A program made the translations under genes and the position numbers. The notes under the pieces are model-generated. The model searched no databases and was not told where the DNA came from. It saw nothing but the letters and a program-made list of their open reading frames with translations. A stretch of 64,000 nucleotides of DNA from CBDHFQ01 sp965262565 (lineage in GTDB: Bacteria > Bacteroidota > Bacteroidia > J057). Every line of letters starts with the position of its first letter. The stretch's first letter is position 1. This document shows, piece after piece, positions 38,082 to 46,917 of this stretch. The stretch spans positions 248,001-312,000 of the forward strand of contig CBDHFQ010000007.1 of the NCBI GenBank assembly GCA_965262565.1, written 5' to 3'.

Positions 38082-38602
38082 TCAATTGATTTTGTTGCAA
38101 TGAATGATTTTCACGAACACAACTTTTTGGCGCGTTGATATAGACGTGCCATTTTGAGTTTTTAAATATTCAATTATGAAAAAATCTTAAGATTCCCGCC
38201 TAAATCAGATAGTTTTAAGCGAACCTATTTATTGACAATCATTGCTTGGATCAAGCCTTCAAATTAACGCATTAGCAATGTGGAGCTGAATTGAAAAATT
38301 GTCCTAAATTCATAAATCAGGAAACGAGTTTTTTTTTAGTGAGCAATTGAATGACTCCAGGTTTCTTTGATGATTTGATTATACTAATGCCAATACATTC
38401 TTGAGAATAAGTTTGACCTAATGTACTCGGATTAGTAGTAGCATAAATCACCTGATTACTTGGTATTCCATTGATTTTCGGAATAATGGCGAGAACTAAT
38501 GGCATTACCATACAACTCCCAACTTACCCAGCTATATAAGTACAATTGGGAGTTTGCTAGTATGGAATGCCCAGAAACTTATCCTCTATTTCTATCCGTA
38601 CG
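38082..38602. other. 521-bp intergenic region
   Basis: No convincing gene. A 64-codon frame at 38317-38511 (minus) has no recognisable family. A 9-bp inverted repeat (38514-38522 with 38546-38554, AACTCCCAA) lies just downstream of the lipoprotein gene on its strand and may act as a weak terminator. Confidence 0.4.
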
Positions 38603-39205
38603 CTAATTTCCAATTACCATTCTCCGATCGTATCCTGCAAAATATGGATATTGATCAAATATCTTTTTAACAGCTTTGTCAATCCTAGCTTGTGGATTAT
38701 GATGGAGATCTTCTACTGATCCTATAGCTACCCCTTGCCACACTAATTGATCCTTTTCATTATCGACTATATCAATAATTAAGGTCCCTTCTTTAAACTC
38801 CATCACATTTGCTTGAAAAGTAGTCCAACCCGGTCCCCAGAAATCGTATGTACGCCAGGAACCGTAAAAAATGTAATAGCTGGTATAAGGAAAGAATGGT
38901 CCTCCTACCGGACTTATTAATTCCGCTTTAGAAGTAATTTTTACGTAGATATTGACAGATAGATCAGCATTATCAGTTTGCTGATATCCTCTCATTTCCA
39001 TTTGTTCCGTAACAGCCTGCCTCAACCGTTGTTGATTCAGCTTGTTCAGTATAGGGTCTCCCGGCTCCAATTCAGAAGGAGGTGATAGTTGGAAGCTGGT
39101 ATATTGACCGAAATTGGCATCGTGGTTGTAATCTGATACAACTTTTATTGAACTACATCCTGCCAATATCCCTATCATTGCTACAAATACTAATAAGGTT
39201 CTCAT
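38603..39205 (-). CDS. DUF4136 lipoprotein
   Basis: A 200-residue lipoprotein: signal peptide with lipobox LAGC (Cys17), then a DUF4136 domain through most of the mature chain. The domain begins VVSDYNHDANFGQYTSFQL and ends near KAVKKIFDQYP. These are common envelope lipoproteins in Bacteroidota with no assigned activity. Monocistronic. Confidence 0.88.
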   Translation of the reverse strand: MRTLLVFVAMIGILAGCSSIKVVSDYNHDANFGQYTSFQLSPPSELEPGDPILNKLNQQRLRQAVTEQMEMRGYQQTDNADLSVNIYVKITSKAELISPVGGPFFPYTSYYIFYGSWRTYDFWGPGWTTFQANVMEFKEGTLIIDIVDNEKDQLVWQGVAIGSVEDLHHNPQARIDKAVKKIFDQYPYFAGYDRRMVIGN

Positions 39206-39552
39206 ACTATGGATCTTAATAGTTTCACCTTCGCCTCATCATCATTCTTTTAGTTTATATAAATTCAGAAATAATTTTTTACGCTCTGATGATTCAACTG
39301 TATAGAATATGATGACTTTTAATAACTGATTGTTGATGAGAACTCCCCTGATTTATTTTTCGCCACGAAGCACTTAGCAGCTTTTATATATTGGGTATCT
39401 GGTTAGTATAAATCTATAGGTTACTGCCTTTTACCTACGGCTCGGTATAAACATTCCCTTTGATTTAGGGATAAATTTCTTCTGCGTTTAGGCAGCCAAA
39501 ATAACATGATATGACAAAAATTAGAATAATTTATTTTCTGAATAGTGTCAGC
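39206..39552. other. 347-bp intergenic region
   Basis: AT-rich, with no gene, strong hairpin or promoter that I can support. A CGCCACGAAGCAC segment near 39361 resembles filler motifs common between Bacteroidota genes. Confidence 0.4.
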
Positions 39553-41325
39553 TTAAATCAAACGTTCCAATTCCTCAAAACGAGCAGCCACTGTAGAGCT
39601 TAGTGCTTCTCTCAACAAATCTCCTTTCAGTTTACGGTTTTTGATTTTACGAATTCGTCTTGCCAACTCATTGTCATGTAAAGTACCTTGAAGCCAACGC
39701 TCAAAATCTCCATTCTCCAGGTGAAATTGCAAGGTTTTAACTGGCATTATATAGAGCACCTCACTAAATTCACATAGGCTAGCAGCAGTAGACGGCCCTT
39801 GAACGTCTCCTTGTAAATTAAAATAAAATCGCTTGTTTTCTGGTAATGGTGCATGTAGGTACTTATGTAAATGGCGAACATGAGGTACCTGACGACTAGT
39901 TTCATTGAACTCGATGATACCGGGATCGGGTACATCTTTTTGCAATTCAGGATCCAGATATAAGAAGGCCTGCTTTCCTGTGAGAGATGAAATCTGATCA
40001 ACATAGGCATCATCAACCATTTGTTTGCTAAACAGCTGATGGAGAATAGCCAATTCTTGAGGATTACTAATACGTGTTAGCAAAAATTGACTAATCTCAG
40101 AGAGTATAGATGGAGCAATGAGACTAGGCTGATAACTAATTAACCCAAAGCCGCCTCTTTGTATATAGGTTTTCATTAATTTTGTTAGCGGTTTGTTGTC
40201 TTCTGGACAGAAATAGTGAATTTCATCGATTAGGAACCAATGAGGCTTCCCCCTTCTATTGCGTAGACTACGAAGACCATTCATTAAATCGGTCACATAA
40301 CTGATCTGTTTGTCTAAGTCCTTCAATGATAAGTCTAATATTAAGCTGGTATTAGAATATTCGATGAGGGTAGTTACGTCCCCTACTGAAGGTAAGGAAG
40401 AGTGTTCACCACCCAGCAATAAAAATTGTGGAAAAGCACGAAAGCTGCGATAATCCCCTTCCGGATCAATAATACATACCTGATAGTTTTGCTGAAGTAG
40501 TTTTTCTGCCAGCAGTCCAGCCAACCAGGATTTGCCAGAGCCACTTTTCCCAAAAATGCCAAGATTACCTCCTATAAAATAGAAAGGGCTAAGTAGCAAC
40601 GGATCACCATTTTTATTCTGTCCGAAGCTTATCCGTCTTTCTGGACGGGTATTAAAGGGGGGAAGTTCATTATTTACCAATCCGTTCAGGAAAAACTGAA
40701 TACCGATCCCATTAGATTGTTCAAGAACGATTTCAGCTCTGGATTTGAGTATAGGAACAGCATTAGCTACAGCAACCGCAAGTTCAGCTTGCTCAAAGAG
40801 GCTGAGATCGTTTTCTGCATCGCCGCACGCAACAACATTATGCGGTGAATAGCCTAATTCCTTAAGGGCAAATAACAGCCCAGAACCTTTGGTAGTGCCA
40901 GGTGGTAGAACCATCACTGCTCCTTTATTATATTCGACGGTTGCAGCATAACCAGTTTTGGATAAGACATTGAGGACTTCTTTATCGTGAGGGGTCCAGG
41001 TAGCAGCAATGGCCATACCGCGCTCCAGAGGGATCGGCCGTTGCTCCAAATTGCTGATTACTTCCGGGTCCAAGTGGCCGAAGGGAAGCGACACTGTTTC
41101 AGTCCTTGGAAAAAAAATAGCTGCACCGTTCTCGCCCACAATTGCTTCAAAAAGTTCTTCAAAGGGAGCAATGTCCGACAGGACATCTAACATTCTGCCT
41201 GTGACCAAAATAAGGAGAAAGCCAGCTTCTTTAGCGGCTTCCAGGGCAGCCCAGGTAGTTTCGCTAATGGAGTCATCTGTGGCCAGGGTGCCATCCAGGT
41301 CAAAAGCCAGAATTTTTATATGCAT
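39553..41325 (-). CDS. HAD hydrolase fused to HerA/DUF87-like ATPase and a DUF5752-like domain
   Basis: A 590-residue three-part protein. Residues 1-212 are a Cof-type HAD phosphatase (nucleophile Asp9 and Asp11 in FDLDGT, LVTGR at 40-44, and GDAENDLSLF at 168-177). Residues about 230-480 form a HerA/DUF87-like P-loop ATPase with Walker A GKSGSGKS (259-266) and Walker B FLIDEIHYF. Residues about 500-575 resemble DUF5752 (KRFYFNLQGDVQGPSTAASL ... LQFHLENGDFERWL). Each part keeps its key residues. No signal peptide, so cytoplasmic. The joint function is unknown; a sugar-phosphate or nucleic-acid related role cannot be decided. Confidence 0.8.
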   Translation of the reverse strand: MHIKILAFDLDGTLATDDSISETTWAALEAAKEAGFLLILVTGRMLDVLSDIAPFEELFEAIVGENGAAIFFPRTETVSLPFGHLDPEVISNLEQRPIPLERGMAIAATWTPHDKEVLNVLSKTGYAATVEYNKGAVMVLPPGTTKGSGLLFALKELGYSPHNVVACGDAENDLSLFEQAELAVAVANAVPILKSRAEIVLEQSNGIGIQFFLNGLVNNELPPFNTRPERRISFGQNKNGDPLLLSPFYFIGGNLGIFGKSGSGKSWLAGLLAEKLLQQNYQVCIIDPEGDYRSFRAFPQFLLLGGEHSSLPSVGDVTTLIEYSNTSLILDLSLKDLDKQISYVTDLMNGLRSLRNRRGKPHWFLIDEIHYFCPEDNKPLTKLMKTYIQRGGFGLISYQPSLIAPSILSEISQFLLTRISNPQELAILHQLFSKQMVDDAYVDQISSLTGKQAFLYLDPELQKDVPDPGIIEFNETSRQVPHVRHLHKYLHAPLPENKRFYFNLQGDVQGPSTAASLCEFSEVLYIMPVKTLQFHLENGDFERWLQGTLHDNELARRIRKIKNRKLKGDLLREALSSTVAARFEELERLI

Positions 41326-41513
41326 TATTTATGAGTATTTTTTCAACGACTAAAATAAGCTATTGAAAATAGTATAATAATATAAGCTATTCAGTATTCA
41401 GCCTGACAGTGAACATCATCTGTAATTGGAATTATTAACTTAATTTACAAGAATGAAATCAATGACTATTTAAGTAAATCAGCTCCTGAATTCGAAATTG
41501 ACTGGAAATTCAT

Positions 41514-42518
41514 CTATCTACTACTCAATTTACCCTTCGACTTTTTTTCTTTCTTGGCATTTTCCTTAGCTTTTTTCTTGAAATACCTGCGGAAAAGGAA
41601 ATTTTGCTGAATGGCTTTCATATTTTCACTAAATCGAGCTGTTCCGGTATCCAGGTTTTCCATAATAGCCTTTAGGTCTTGTGAAACGGTTGTATCTCCT
41701 ATTATAGTACTTAATGGACCTGTTTCAGTCTGAATTTCCTTAGAAAATAATTCAAATCCGATGGCAGTTTGTTCAATTCTTCGGCTGCCAGAAACCAGGT
41801 TTTCCAAGGTAGAATCTATATTTTGAACCCAAATGCTATCGGTCAACAGGCTGGCGAGAATCCCTTGACCTTCCTGGATCAAGGAAACACTCTCCTGAAG
41901 TTCTCCCATTAGTTTCAGGCTACCATGAGAAGCTTGGTTTAGATTGGTAAGGATATTACGTAAATCAGCAACCATTAAGGTATCATTGAGGAGGTGTCCG
42001 ACGGTGCCTTTTCCCTTGTACACTTGTTTGCTTATGTCAATTAGGTTTTTAACGAGCACATCCACATCGGATTGTGTGCCTTCCAGTTTGCTAAGAAGCA
42101 CATCTGTATCAGTAGCCTCCTGGGTCAGAATGCTTCCTCCTGGCGCTACAATAGATGACTGATTGTGAGAAGGAACAATGTCAACTACACGATCACCAAC
42201 TAAGCCATCAGAACCTACTTTAGCTATAGCGTCTGTGCGGATAAATCTACGCATGTCATCCTCTATGAGCATAGTTACCTGTATGCTCGTATCGCTCATT
42301 ATATTAATGGATTGTACATTTCCAATAGTTACCCCCATCAGGCGCACATTATTACCTATCCTAAGCCCGCTTACTTGTTGAAAATTCGCATGTAAACGAA
42401 AGAAGCTGCCGAAGATATTCTGAGAATTCCCAATGAAATACACAGATATAATGAAGAAAATAAACCCTAGGGTTACAAATATACCAAGTTTGATGTGTTG
42501 GATAGATTTTTGTTGCAT
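41514..42518 (-). CDS. mlaD: MlaD/MCE-family lipid transport protein
   Basis: A 334-residue periplasmic substrate-binding subunit with one N-terminal transmembrane anchor (about 10-30). An MCE domain (about 36-115; VSGLRIGNNVRLMGVTIGNV, GDRVVDIVP) is followed by a long helical region (about 140-310) and a very basic C-terminal tail. It moves phospholipids between membranes together with MlaE and MlaF. It is the third gene of the operon, 6 nt after mlaF. Confidence 0.92.
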   Translation of the reverse strand: MQQKSIQHIKLGIFVTLGFIFFIISVYFIGNSQNIFGSFFRLHANFQQVSGLRIGNNVRLMGVTIGNVQSINIMSDTSIQVTMLIEDDMRRFIRTDAIAKVGSDGLVGDRVVDIVPSHNQSSIVAPGGSILTQEATDTDVLLSKLEGTQSDVDVLVKNLIDISKQVYKGKGTVGHLLNDTLMVADLRNILTNLNQASHGSLKLMGELQESVSLIQEGQGILASLLTDSIWVQNIDSTLENLVSGSRRIEQTAIGFELFSKEIQTETGPLSTIIGDTTVSQDLKAIMENLDTGTARFSENMKAIQQNFLFRRYFKKKAKENAKKEKKSKGKLSSR

Positions 42519-42524
42519 AATGTA

Positions 42525-43313
42525 TCATTTTTTGAAAAATCCACTAACTTTAGGATCCTTATAATGGTACAAAGTATTATAGTCCCCTTCCGCATAGTTT
42601 TTTCCATCGATCAACACTACGATGCGGTTAGCTACCATTTGTGCACAGACCATATCGTGCGTAATAATAATGGAAGAGGTATTGTATCTCGCCTGTACTT
42701 CCAGGATAAGGCGACTAATTTCTTTTCCTGTAATCGTATCCAATCCGGCCGTCGGTTCATCATACAAAATGATCTTGGGTCGAAGCATTAAGGTTCTGGC
42801 TAGCGCAATCCGTTTCTTCATTCCCCCGGACAATTCGCCCGGCATCAAGTTAATTGCATCTAACAAACCCACACTTTCCAATACCTCTTCCACCAGCAAG
42901 AGAATATTTGCAACCTCTTTCAATTTCTCTGGATGACGGCGCAAAGGAAATTCGAGGTTTTCACGAACTGTCATCGAATCGAACAAGGCACTTCCCTGAA
43001 AGAGAAAACCAATATCCGAACGCACCTCATCCCAGCTATTCCGTCCAAGGTGAGTAATATCCCGACCCAGAATCTCTACTTTTCCGCTATCTATAGGAAT
43101 AAGTCCAACCAAACATTTGATAAATACCGTTTTTCCTGATCCTGATCGCCCTAACACCACCAGATTTTCCCCGTTGAAAACCTCTACGTTGAATTCATTG
43201 AGCACCACATTTTCACCAAAAGCCTTGTATAGCTTTTCCACATGAATCACAGGCTCTCTTCCTTCGTAGGAGAAAGCCGGGGCAGTAAGAGATTCTGAAA
43301 GAGCTTGCTTCAT
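42525..43313 (-). CDS. mlaF: MlaF-type ABC transporter ATPase
   Basis: A 262-residue ATPase with Walker A GRSGSGKT (about 54-61), signature LSGGMKKR, Walker B ILYDEPTAGLD and the switch His in IITHD. This is the pattern of Mla/Ttg2A lipid-asymmetry transporters. Its start overlaps the mlaE stop by 4 nt, so translation is coupled. Confidence 0.94.
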   Translation of the reverse strand: MKQALSESLTAPAFSYEGREPVIHVEKLYKAFGENVVLNEFNVEVFNGENLVVLGRSGSGKTVFIKCLVGLIPIDSGKVEILGRDITHLGRNSWDEVRSDIGFLFQGSALFDSMTVRENLEFPLRRHPEKLKEVANILLLVEEVLESVGLLDAINLMPGELSGGMKKRIALARTLMLRPKIILYDEPTAGLDTITGKEISRLILEVQARYNTSSIIITHDMVCAQMVANRIVVLIDGKNYAEGDYNTLYHYKDPKVSGFFKK

Positions 43314-44107
43314 AAATCATAAAAAATTTCAGCGACTAACACAGCCAGAAAATCCAATAAAAATACCAATAGGGAAGCAACCACCACAGCGCTGTTTGCA
43401 GCACGTCCTACTCCTACTGTTCCTTTCTTCGAGGTATAACCTTTATAGCAGCCTACCAAACCTATGGCAAAGCCGAAGAAAAAGGTTTTACTAATTCCTG
43501 GAATGAGGTCGCCAAACTCAATGAATTCAGCCAATTTCCCAAAGAACAAAGCCATACTTACCCCACCTCGAAGGTTTTCCACCAGGAAGGAACCAAAAAG
43601 CGAAATAAGATCAGCCCAAATAACCAAAATGGGTAACATTAAGGTAGTGGCCAAAATACGGGTAGCCACCAAAAACTTAAAAGGTTTGGCTCCTAACACT
43701 TCCATGGCATCAATCTGTTCGGTTACCTTCATAGAACCCAACTCGGCCCCAATCCCAGAACCTACTTTCCCTGCACAAATCAAGGCCGTAATGACAGGTC
43801 CAATCTCTCGCACAATGGATATTCCAATCATAGAAGGCATGTAGGCAACAGCTCCAAATTCAATAAGAGTAGGTCGCGTCTGTAAGGTAAAAACCACCCC
43901 CATGATGAAGCCTGTGATTCCAACAAGGGCAAAAGATTTATTACCCACCTCGTAACACTGTCTAAGCAATTCTTCAGTTTCAAAGGGGGGGGTAATCACC
44001 TCTCGAAAAAATCGACCACTGAACTCTGCCAGACCAGCTACTTCTAGAAAAAAGTGATTGACTACCTTAAGCGGATTTTCCAATATCTTTTTATTATCAT
44101 GGACCAT
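43310..44107 (-). CDS. mlaE: MlaE-type ABC transporter permease
   Basis: A 265-residue membrane permease with the family features GFIMGVVFTLQTRPTL, the central GAELGSMKVTEQIDAMEVLG coupling segment (split here from its flanks) and a C-terminal GVGRAANSAVVVAS. It is the first gene of mlaE-mlaF-mlaD, which maintains outer-membrane lipid asymmetry or supplies phospholipids. The mlaA/B/C-type partners are not adjacent, which is common in Bacteroidota. Confidence 0.93.
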   Translation of the reverse strand: MVHDNKKILENPLKVVNHFFLEVAGLAEFSGRFFREVITPPFETEELLRQCYEVGNKSFALVGITGFIMGVVFTLQTRPTLIEFGAVAYMPSMIGISIVREIGPVITALICAGKVGSGIGAELGSMKVTEQIDAMEVLGAKPFKFLVATRILATTLMLPILVIWADLISLFGSFLVENLRGGVSMALFFGKLAEFIEFGDLIPGISKTFFFGFAIGLVGCYKGYTSKKGTVGVGRAANSAVVVASLLVFLLDFLAVLVAEIFYDL

Positions 44108-44723
44108 TCTGCTATGTTGTTAGCACACACATCCTACATTTGAATGAAGCTATCAAAAGAATCCTCCATGGTAACTGACAAGAGGTTTGGGAAGTGATGT
44201 TTTTTTTCAAGGGGGATATTAAGTTAAGTCAATAGATTTTCTCAAACCTTTCCTGGAATTAATTACCCCCCTCATACCTCAAAGCCTCTTAGTGAAGTAA
44301 ATTTAGTGCTTTTTGGGCTGGGTACTATTGACTGAATATTCCATTGATAATTGAAAATCTATAGGCCAAAACAATGAAAAGAAGCAGATAAGCTAAGCCT
44401 TTAACTCCATCAATAAAGATTGCAAATTGGGGAAATTTCAGATAGGTTTTACCTATATCCCTAGATGCTAACAAAGGGATAAAATCAGATGAATTATCAC
44501 ACTTGTATGCAATAGATGTGACGTAAACTATGTTATTAAAACCCTCATTAATCCTCATAGGTTAGATCAAATAAACCTATAGGATTTATATCATATGTAT
44601 TCTCAACTCCCAATGACCTATCGCATTCTCTCCAAATCTACCATCTCATAACTTAGTTCCAGTAATCCAAAGAAATCCAATAGTGATAAATGCTCCTTCT
44701 ACCCCATTTATATAAAACACATT
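44108..44723. other. 616-bp region upstream of the CX4CH unit
   Basis: No well-supported gene. A 77-codon minus-strand frame (44325-44558) with one hydrophobic segment near its C-terminus is the only candidate. It has no family resemblance and no clear promoter, so it is not called. Confidence 0.4.
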
Positions 44724-45449
44724 ATGCCCAAACTAGCTTATCTCATTCTCCTCCTCATATGTGCATCTGCCTGCGTTGAGGAACAACTCGAACATAAGCT
44801 CACTGTCCTCTCTGGAGAAGGCTCTGGGATCTATCGCTTAGGTGAAACCATTAGCATAGCGGCAGCGCCTGCTCCAGAGGGACAAAGCTTTTTCCGATGG
44901 TCCGGAGATACCATGCACGTTCAGTTGACAAAAGCTGAAAATAGTACTGTGCTCATGCCCCTTCAAGACCTCACAGTTCAGGCGACTTATATAGATCTTC
45001 CCACCTACCAGCTTACTGTCAATGGAGGTAGCGGTTCAGGATCTTTCATCGAAGGGGCTCAGATTCCTATCACAGCAGAATTACCAGGAGAAAATTTCTC
45101 TTTCGTGAAATGGACGGGGGATACCATTTATCTCGACCGGATTGATTCAACCACTGCGGTAATCACTATGCCAGCACAACCCGTTGAATTGACAGCTATA
45201 TTTGAAGAAGCTGTTACAGGTCCTGGTTTCACTTCAGATATTTGGCCTATCCTTCAGACATCATGTACCGGAAATGGCTGCCATCTTGAATACAACACTC
45301 GAGATAAAGCCTTCAATAATATTAGTAGGAATCTTGACATTTTTTGGGAGGCAATTTCAACGAACTATATGCCAGTAACAGGATCTCTTTCTGATGTTGA
45401 GAAAAATACGATAAAAGCCTGGATTGACTCAGGGGCCAATGACAATTAA
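44724..45449 (+). CDS. Lipoprotein with two InlB-like repeats and a CX4CH cytochrome-like end
   Basis: A 241-residue lipoprotein (lipobox ending at Cys17, ASAC). Two divergent Listeria-Bacteroides (InlB B-type) repeats follow, about 24-90 and 95-161, each with an F-x-x-W-(S/T)GDT core. The C-terminal domain carries CTGNGCH (Cys181, Cys186, His187), a CX4CH instead of the usual CX2CH heme site, followed by YMP (Met216) as a possible axial ligand and a DSGA end like small cytochromes c. It begins a three-gene unit with 6-nt and about 20-nt spacers. Heme attachment is an inference. Confidence 0.75.
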   Translation: MPKLAYLILLLICASACVEEQLEHKLTVLSGEGSGIYRLGETISIAAAPAPEGQSFFRWSGDTMHVQLTKAENSTVLMPLQDLTVQATYIDLPTYQLTVNGGSGSGSFIEGAQIPITAELPGENFSFVKWTGDTIYLDRIDSTTAVITMPAQPVELTAIFEEAVTGPGFTSDIWPILQTSCTGNGCHLEYNTRDKAFNNISRNLDIFWEAISTNYMPVTGSLSDVEKNTIKAWIDSGANDN

Positions 45450-45455
45450 CAACTT

Positions 45456-45851
45456 ATGAAACTCAATCACCATCCTCTTATCATGACATCTCTGCTGGTC
45501 TTATCATTTTGGATATGTATCGCCCATCAGAATGTAGCATCGAAAAATAAAGTAATTACTGAACTCCAGATAGCACCCATAGACACATTCGCACAAGATC
45601 CTGGTGTGTCATTCCAAAAGGACGTTATTCCAATCATCAAGACAAAGTGTAATATGGTGGATTGTCACGGAGAGAAAGGATTCCCCAAATTCTATACCTA
45701 CAAAATGCTCAGGGCCAAGGCAAAAAAAATCAAAAAACGAATTGTCGCCAAAGTAGAACCCATGCCCCCGAAAGACTCTCCCCTGCAATTGACAAAAGAA
45801 GAGATCAATATATTAAATGCCTGGGTAGACGCAGGAGCTCCCAATAACTAA
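45456..45851 (+). CDS. Exported CX4CH cytochrome c-like protein
   Basis: A 131-residue protein with an N-terminal signal segment (about 8-24). Its single domain resembles planctomycete-type or Bacteroidota small cytochromes c: CNMVDCHG (Cys65, Cys70, His71), EPMPP (Met103) and a C-terminal WVDAGAPNN. The heme site again has four residues between the cysteines. It lies 6 nt after the lipoprotein gene and 20 nt before the barrel gene. Electron transfer at the cell surface is a possible role, not shown. Confidence 0.75.
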   Translation: MKLNHHPLIMTSLLVLSFWICIAHQNVASKNKVITELQIAPIDTFAQDPGVSFQKDVIPIIKTKCNMVDCHGEKGFPKFYTYKMLRAKAKKIKKRIVAKVEPMPPKDSPLQLTKEEINILNAWVDAGAPNN

Positions 45852-45871
45852 CTATAAACTCACTACGAAAA

Positions 45872-46747
45872 ATGATGAAATACGCCTTTATCCTTCTTTT
45901 AACTATTAAAGGGTATATTATACCCACATCCCTTTTGGCTCAGGAAAATTCCCTGATGCCTGACTCAATAGATCATTATATTGAAGAGACTTTTCGCTCT
46001 TTTCAGATCATTCATGGGCAATCTGTAGAAACAATTTGGAAGAACAATCTACTTTTCACCATTTCTCACCGATTTTGGGGTACTTTAGATCAGGGCGCTG
46101 AAGATCTTTGGGGATTAGATGCATATTCAAATGTCAGGCTCGGATTGGCATATGGGCTTACTGACGATTTCACTATAGGCATAGGGAGAACTCGGTTCAA
46201 CAAGTTATTTGATGGATTTTTAAAATATAGGGTATTGCGCCAAAGACCGGAGGGAACGCCATTAACCATTACAGTACTTAGTTCGGCTGTCTTGCGTTCT
46301 GCTGATTGGCCCGAAGCAGAAGTAGATATATTAGAATCCAAACATCGTTTGAGTTACTTCACTCAAGTTCTATTGGGTTCTCAACTTACCCCCGTACTTA
46401 GCGTCCAACTGATGCCTACCCTCCTTCATCGCAATATCACGGAGCACATAGAAGAAGATAATACTATTGTTGCATTAGGAGCAGCAGTAAGTTTCAAGAT
46501 TAATCCTACGATTTCTATCCTCTCTGAGTATTATCATCCTTGGAGTCAGGCCGATATTGAAGGGGAAGATCGGTATGGAGCTTTGGGTTTTGGGATCAAT
46601 TTCAGTACAGCCCGCCATGCTTTTCAACTACACCTAAGCAATAGCAACTTCCTTCTTGCGCCTGGGTTTATTGCTAGCACAACAGATAGTTTCTTTGATA
46701 ACGGAATGCGAATTGGATTCCATATTGTTAGGACGTTCGGCTTATAA
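45872..46747 (+). CDS. DUF5777 family outer-membrane beta-barrel protein
   Basis: A 291-residue exported protein (signal peptide ending LLAQ near residue 24) with alternating hydrophobic strands and the family segment TISHRFWGTLDQGAEDLWGLDAYSNVRLG (split over about 70-98). DUF5777 barrels occur next to cytochrome-like genes in this phylum. It is the last gene of the CX4CH unit. A pore or electron-conduit partner role is inferred from context only. Confidence 0.82.
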   Translation: MMKYAFILLLTIKGYIIPTSLLAQENSLMPDSIDHYIEETFRSFQIIHGQSVETIWKNNLLFTISHRFWGTLDQGAEDLWGLDAYSNVRLGLAYGLTDDFTIGIGRTRFNKLFDGFLKYRVLRQRPEGTPLTITVLSSAVLRSADWPEAEVDILESKHRLSYFTQVLLGSQLTPVLSVQLMPTLLHRNITEHIEEDNTIVALGAAVSFKINPTISILSEYYHPWSQADIEGEDRYGALGFGINFSTARHAFQLHLSNSNFLLAPGFIASTTDSFFDNGMRIGFHIVRTFGL

Positions 46748-46857
46748 AGAGAAGCGTTTAATTTGGTAAAAGATGCTAGAGTATGTTTAGATATGATTGG
46801 TTCCAATGGGGAGTACAATCCAAGTAAGCACCAATCTCGAACTTACCTTTAAAGAAT

Positions 46858-46882
46858 GAGGATGGCCCTAAACGCCATCCTC
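46858..46882 (-). terminator. Hairpin between DUF5777 gene and susD
   Basis: A 9-bp perfect stem (46858-46866 with 46874-46882, core GGATGGC) and a 7-nt loop, 36 bp past the susD stop on the minus strand. It is suitable for ending the SusCD transcript. The T-tract is short. Confidence 0.6.
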
Positions 46883-46917
46883 GTATAAATATCCGTTGGA
46901 TTTAATTCCTTGTATGA

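Noticed and set aside
38317..38511. 64-codon minus-strand frame as a gene
   Set aside because: No family resemblance, no promoter, and its codons look like translated intergenic sequence.
29393..44107. Genomic island integrated at tRNA-Val
   Set aside because: No integrase or recombinase gene and no second copy of the tRNA 3' end was found downstream. The region also contains core genes such as mlaEFD, so only decay scars are claimed.
44325..44558. 77-codon minus-strand frame as a membrane protein gene
   Set aside because: One hydrophobic stretch alone is weak evidence; no recognisable homologue or operon context.
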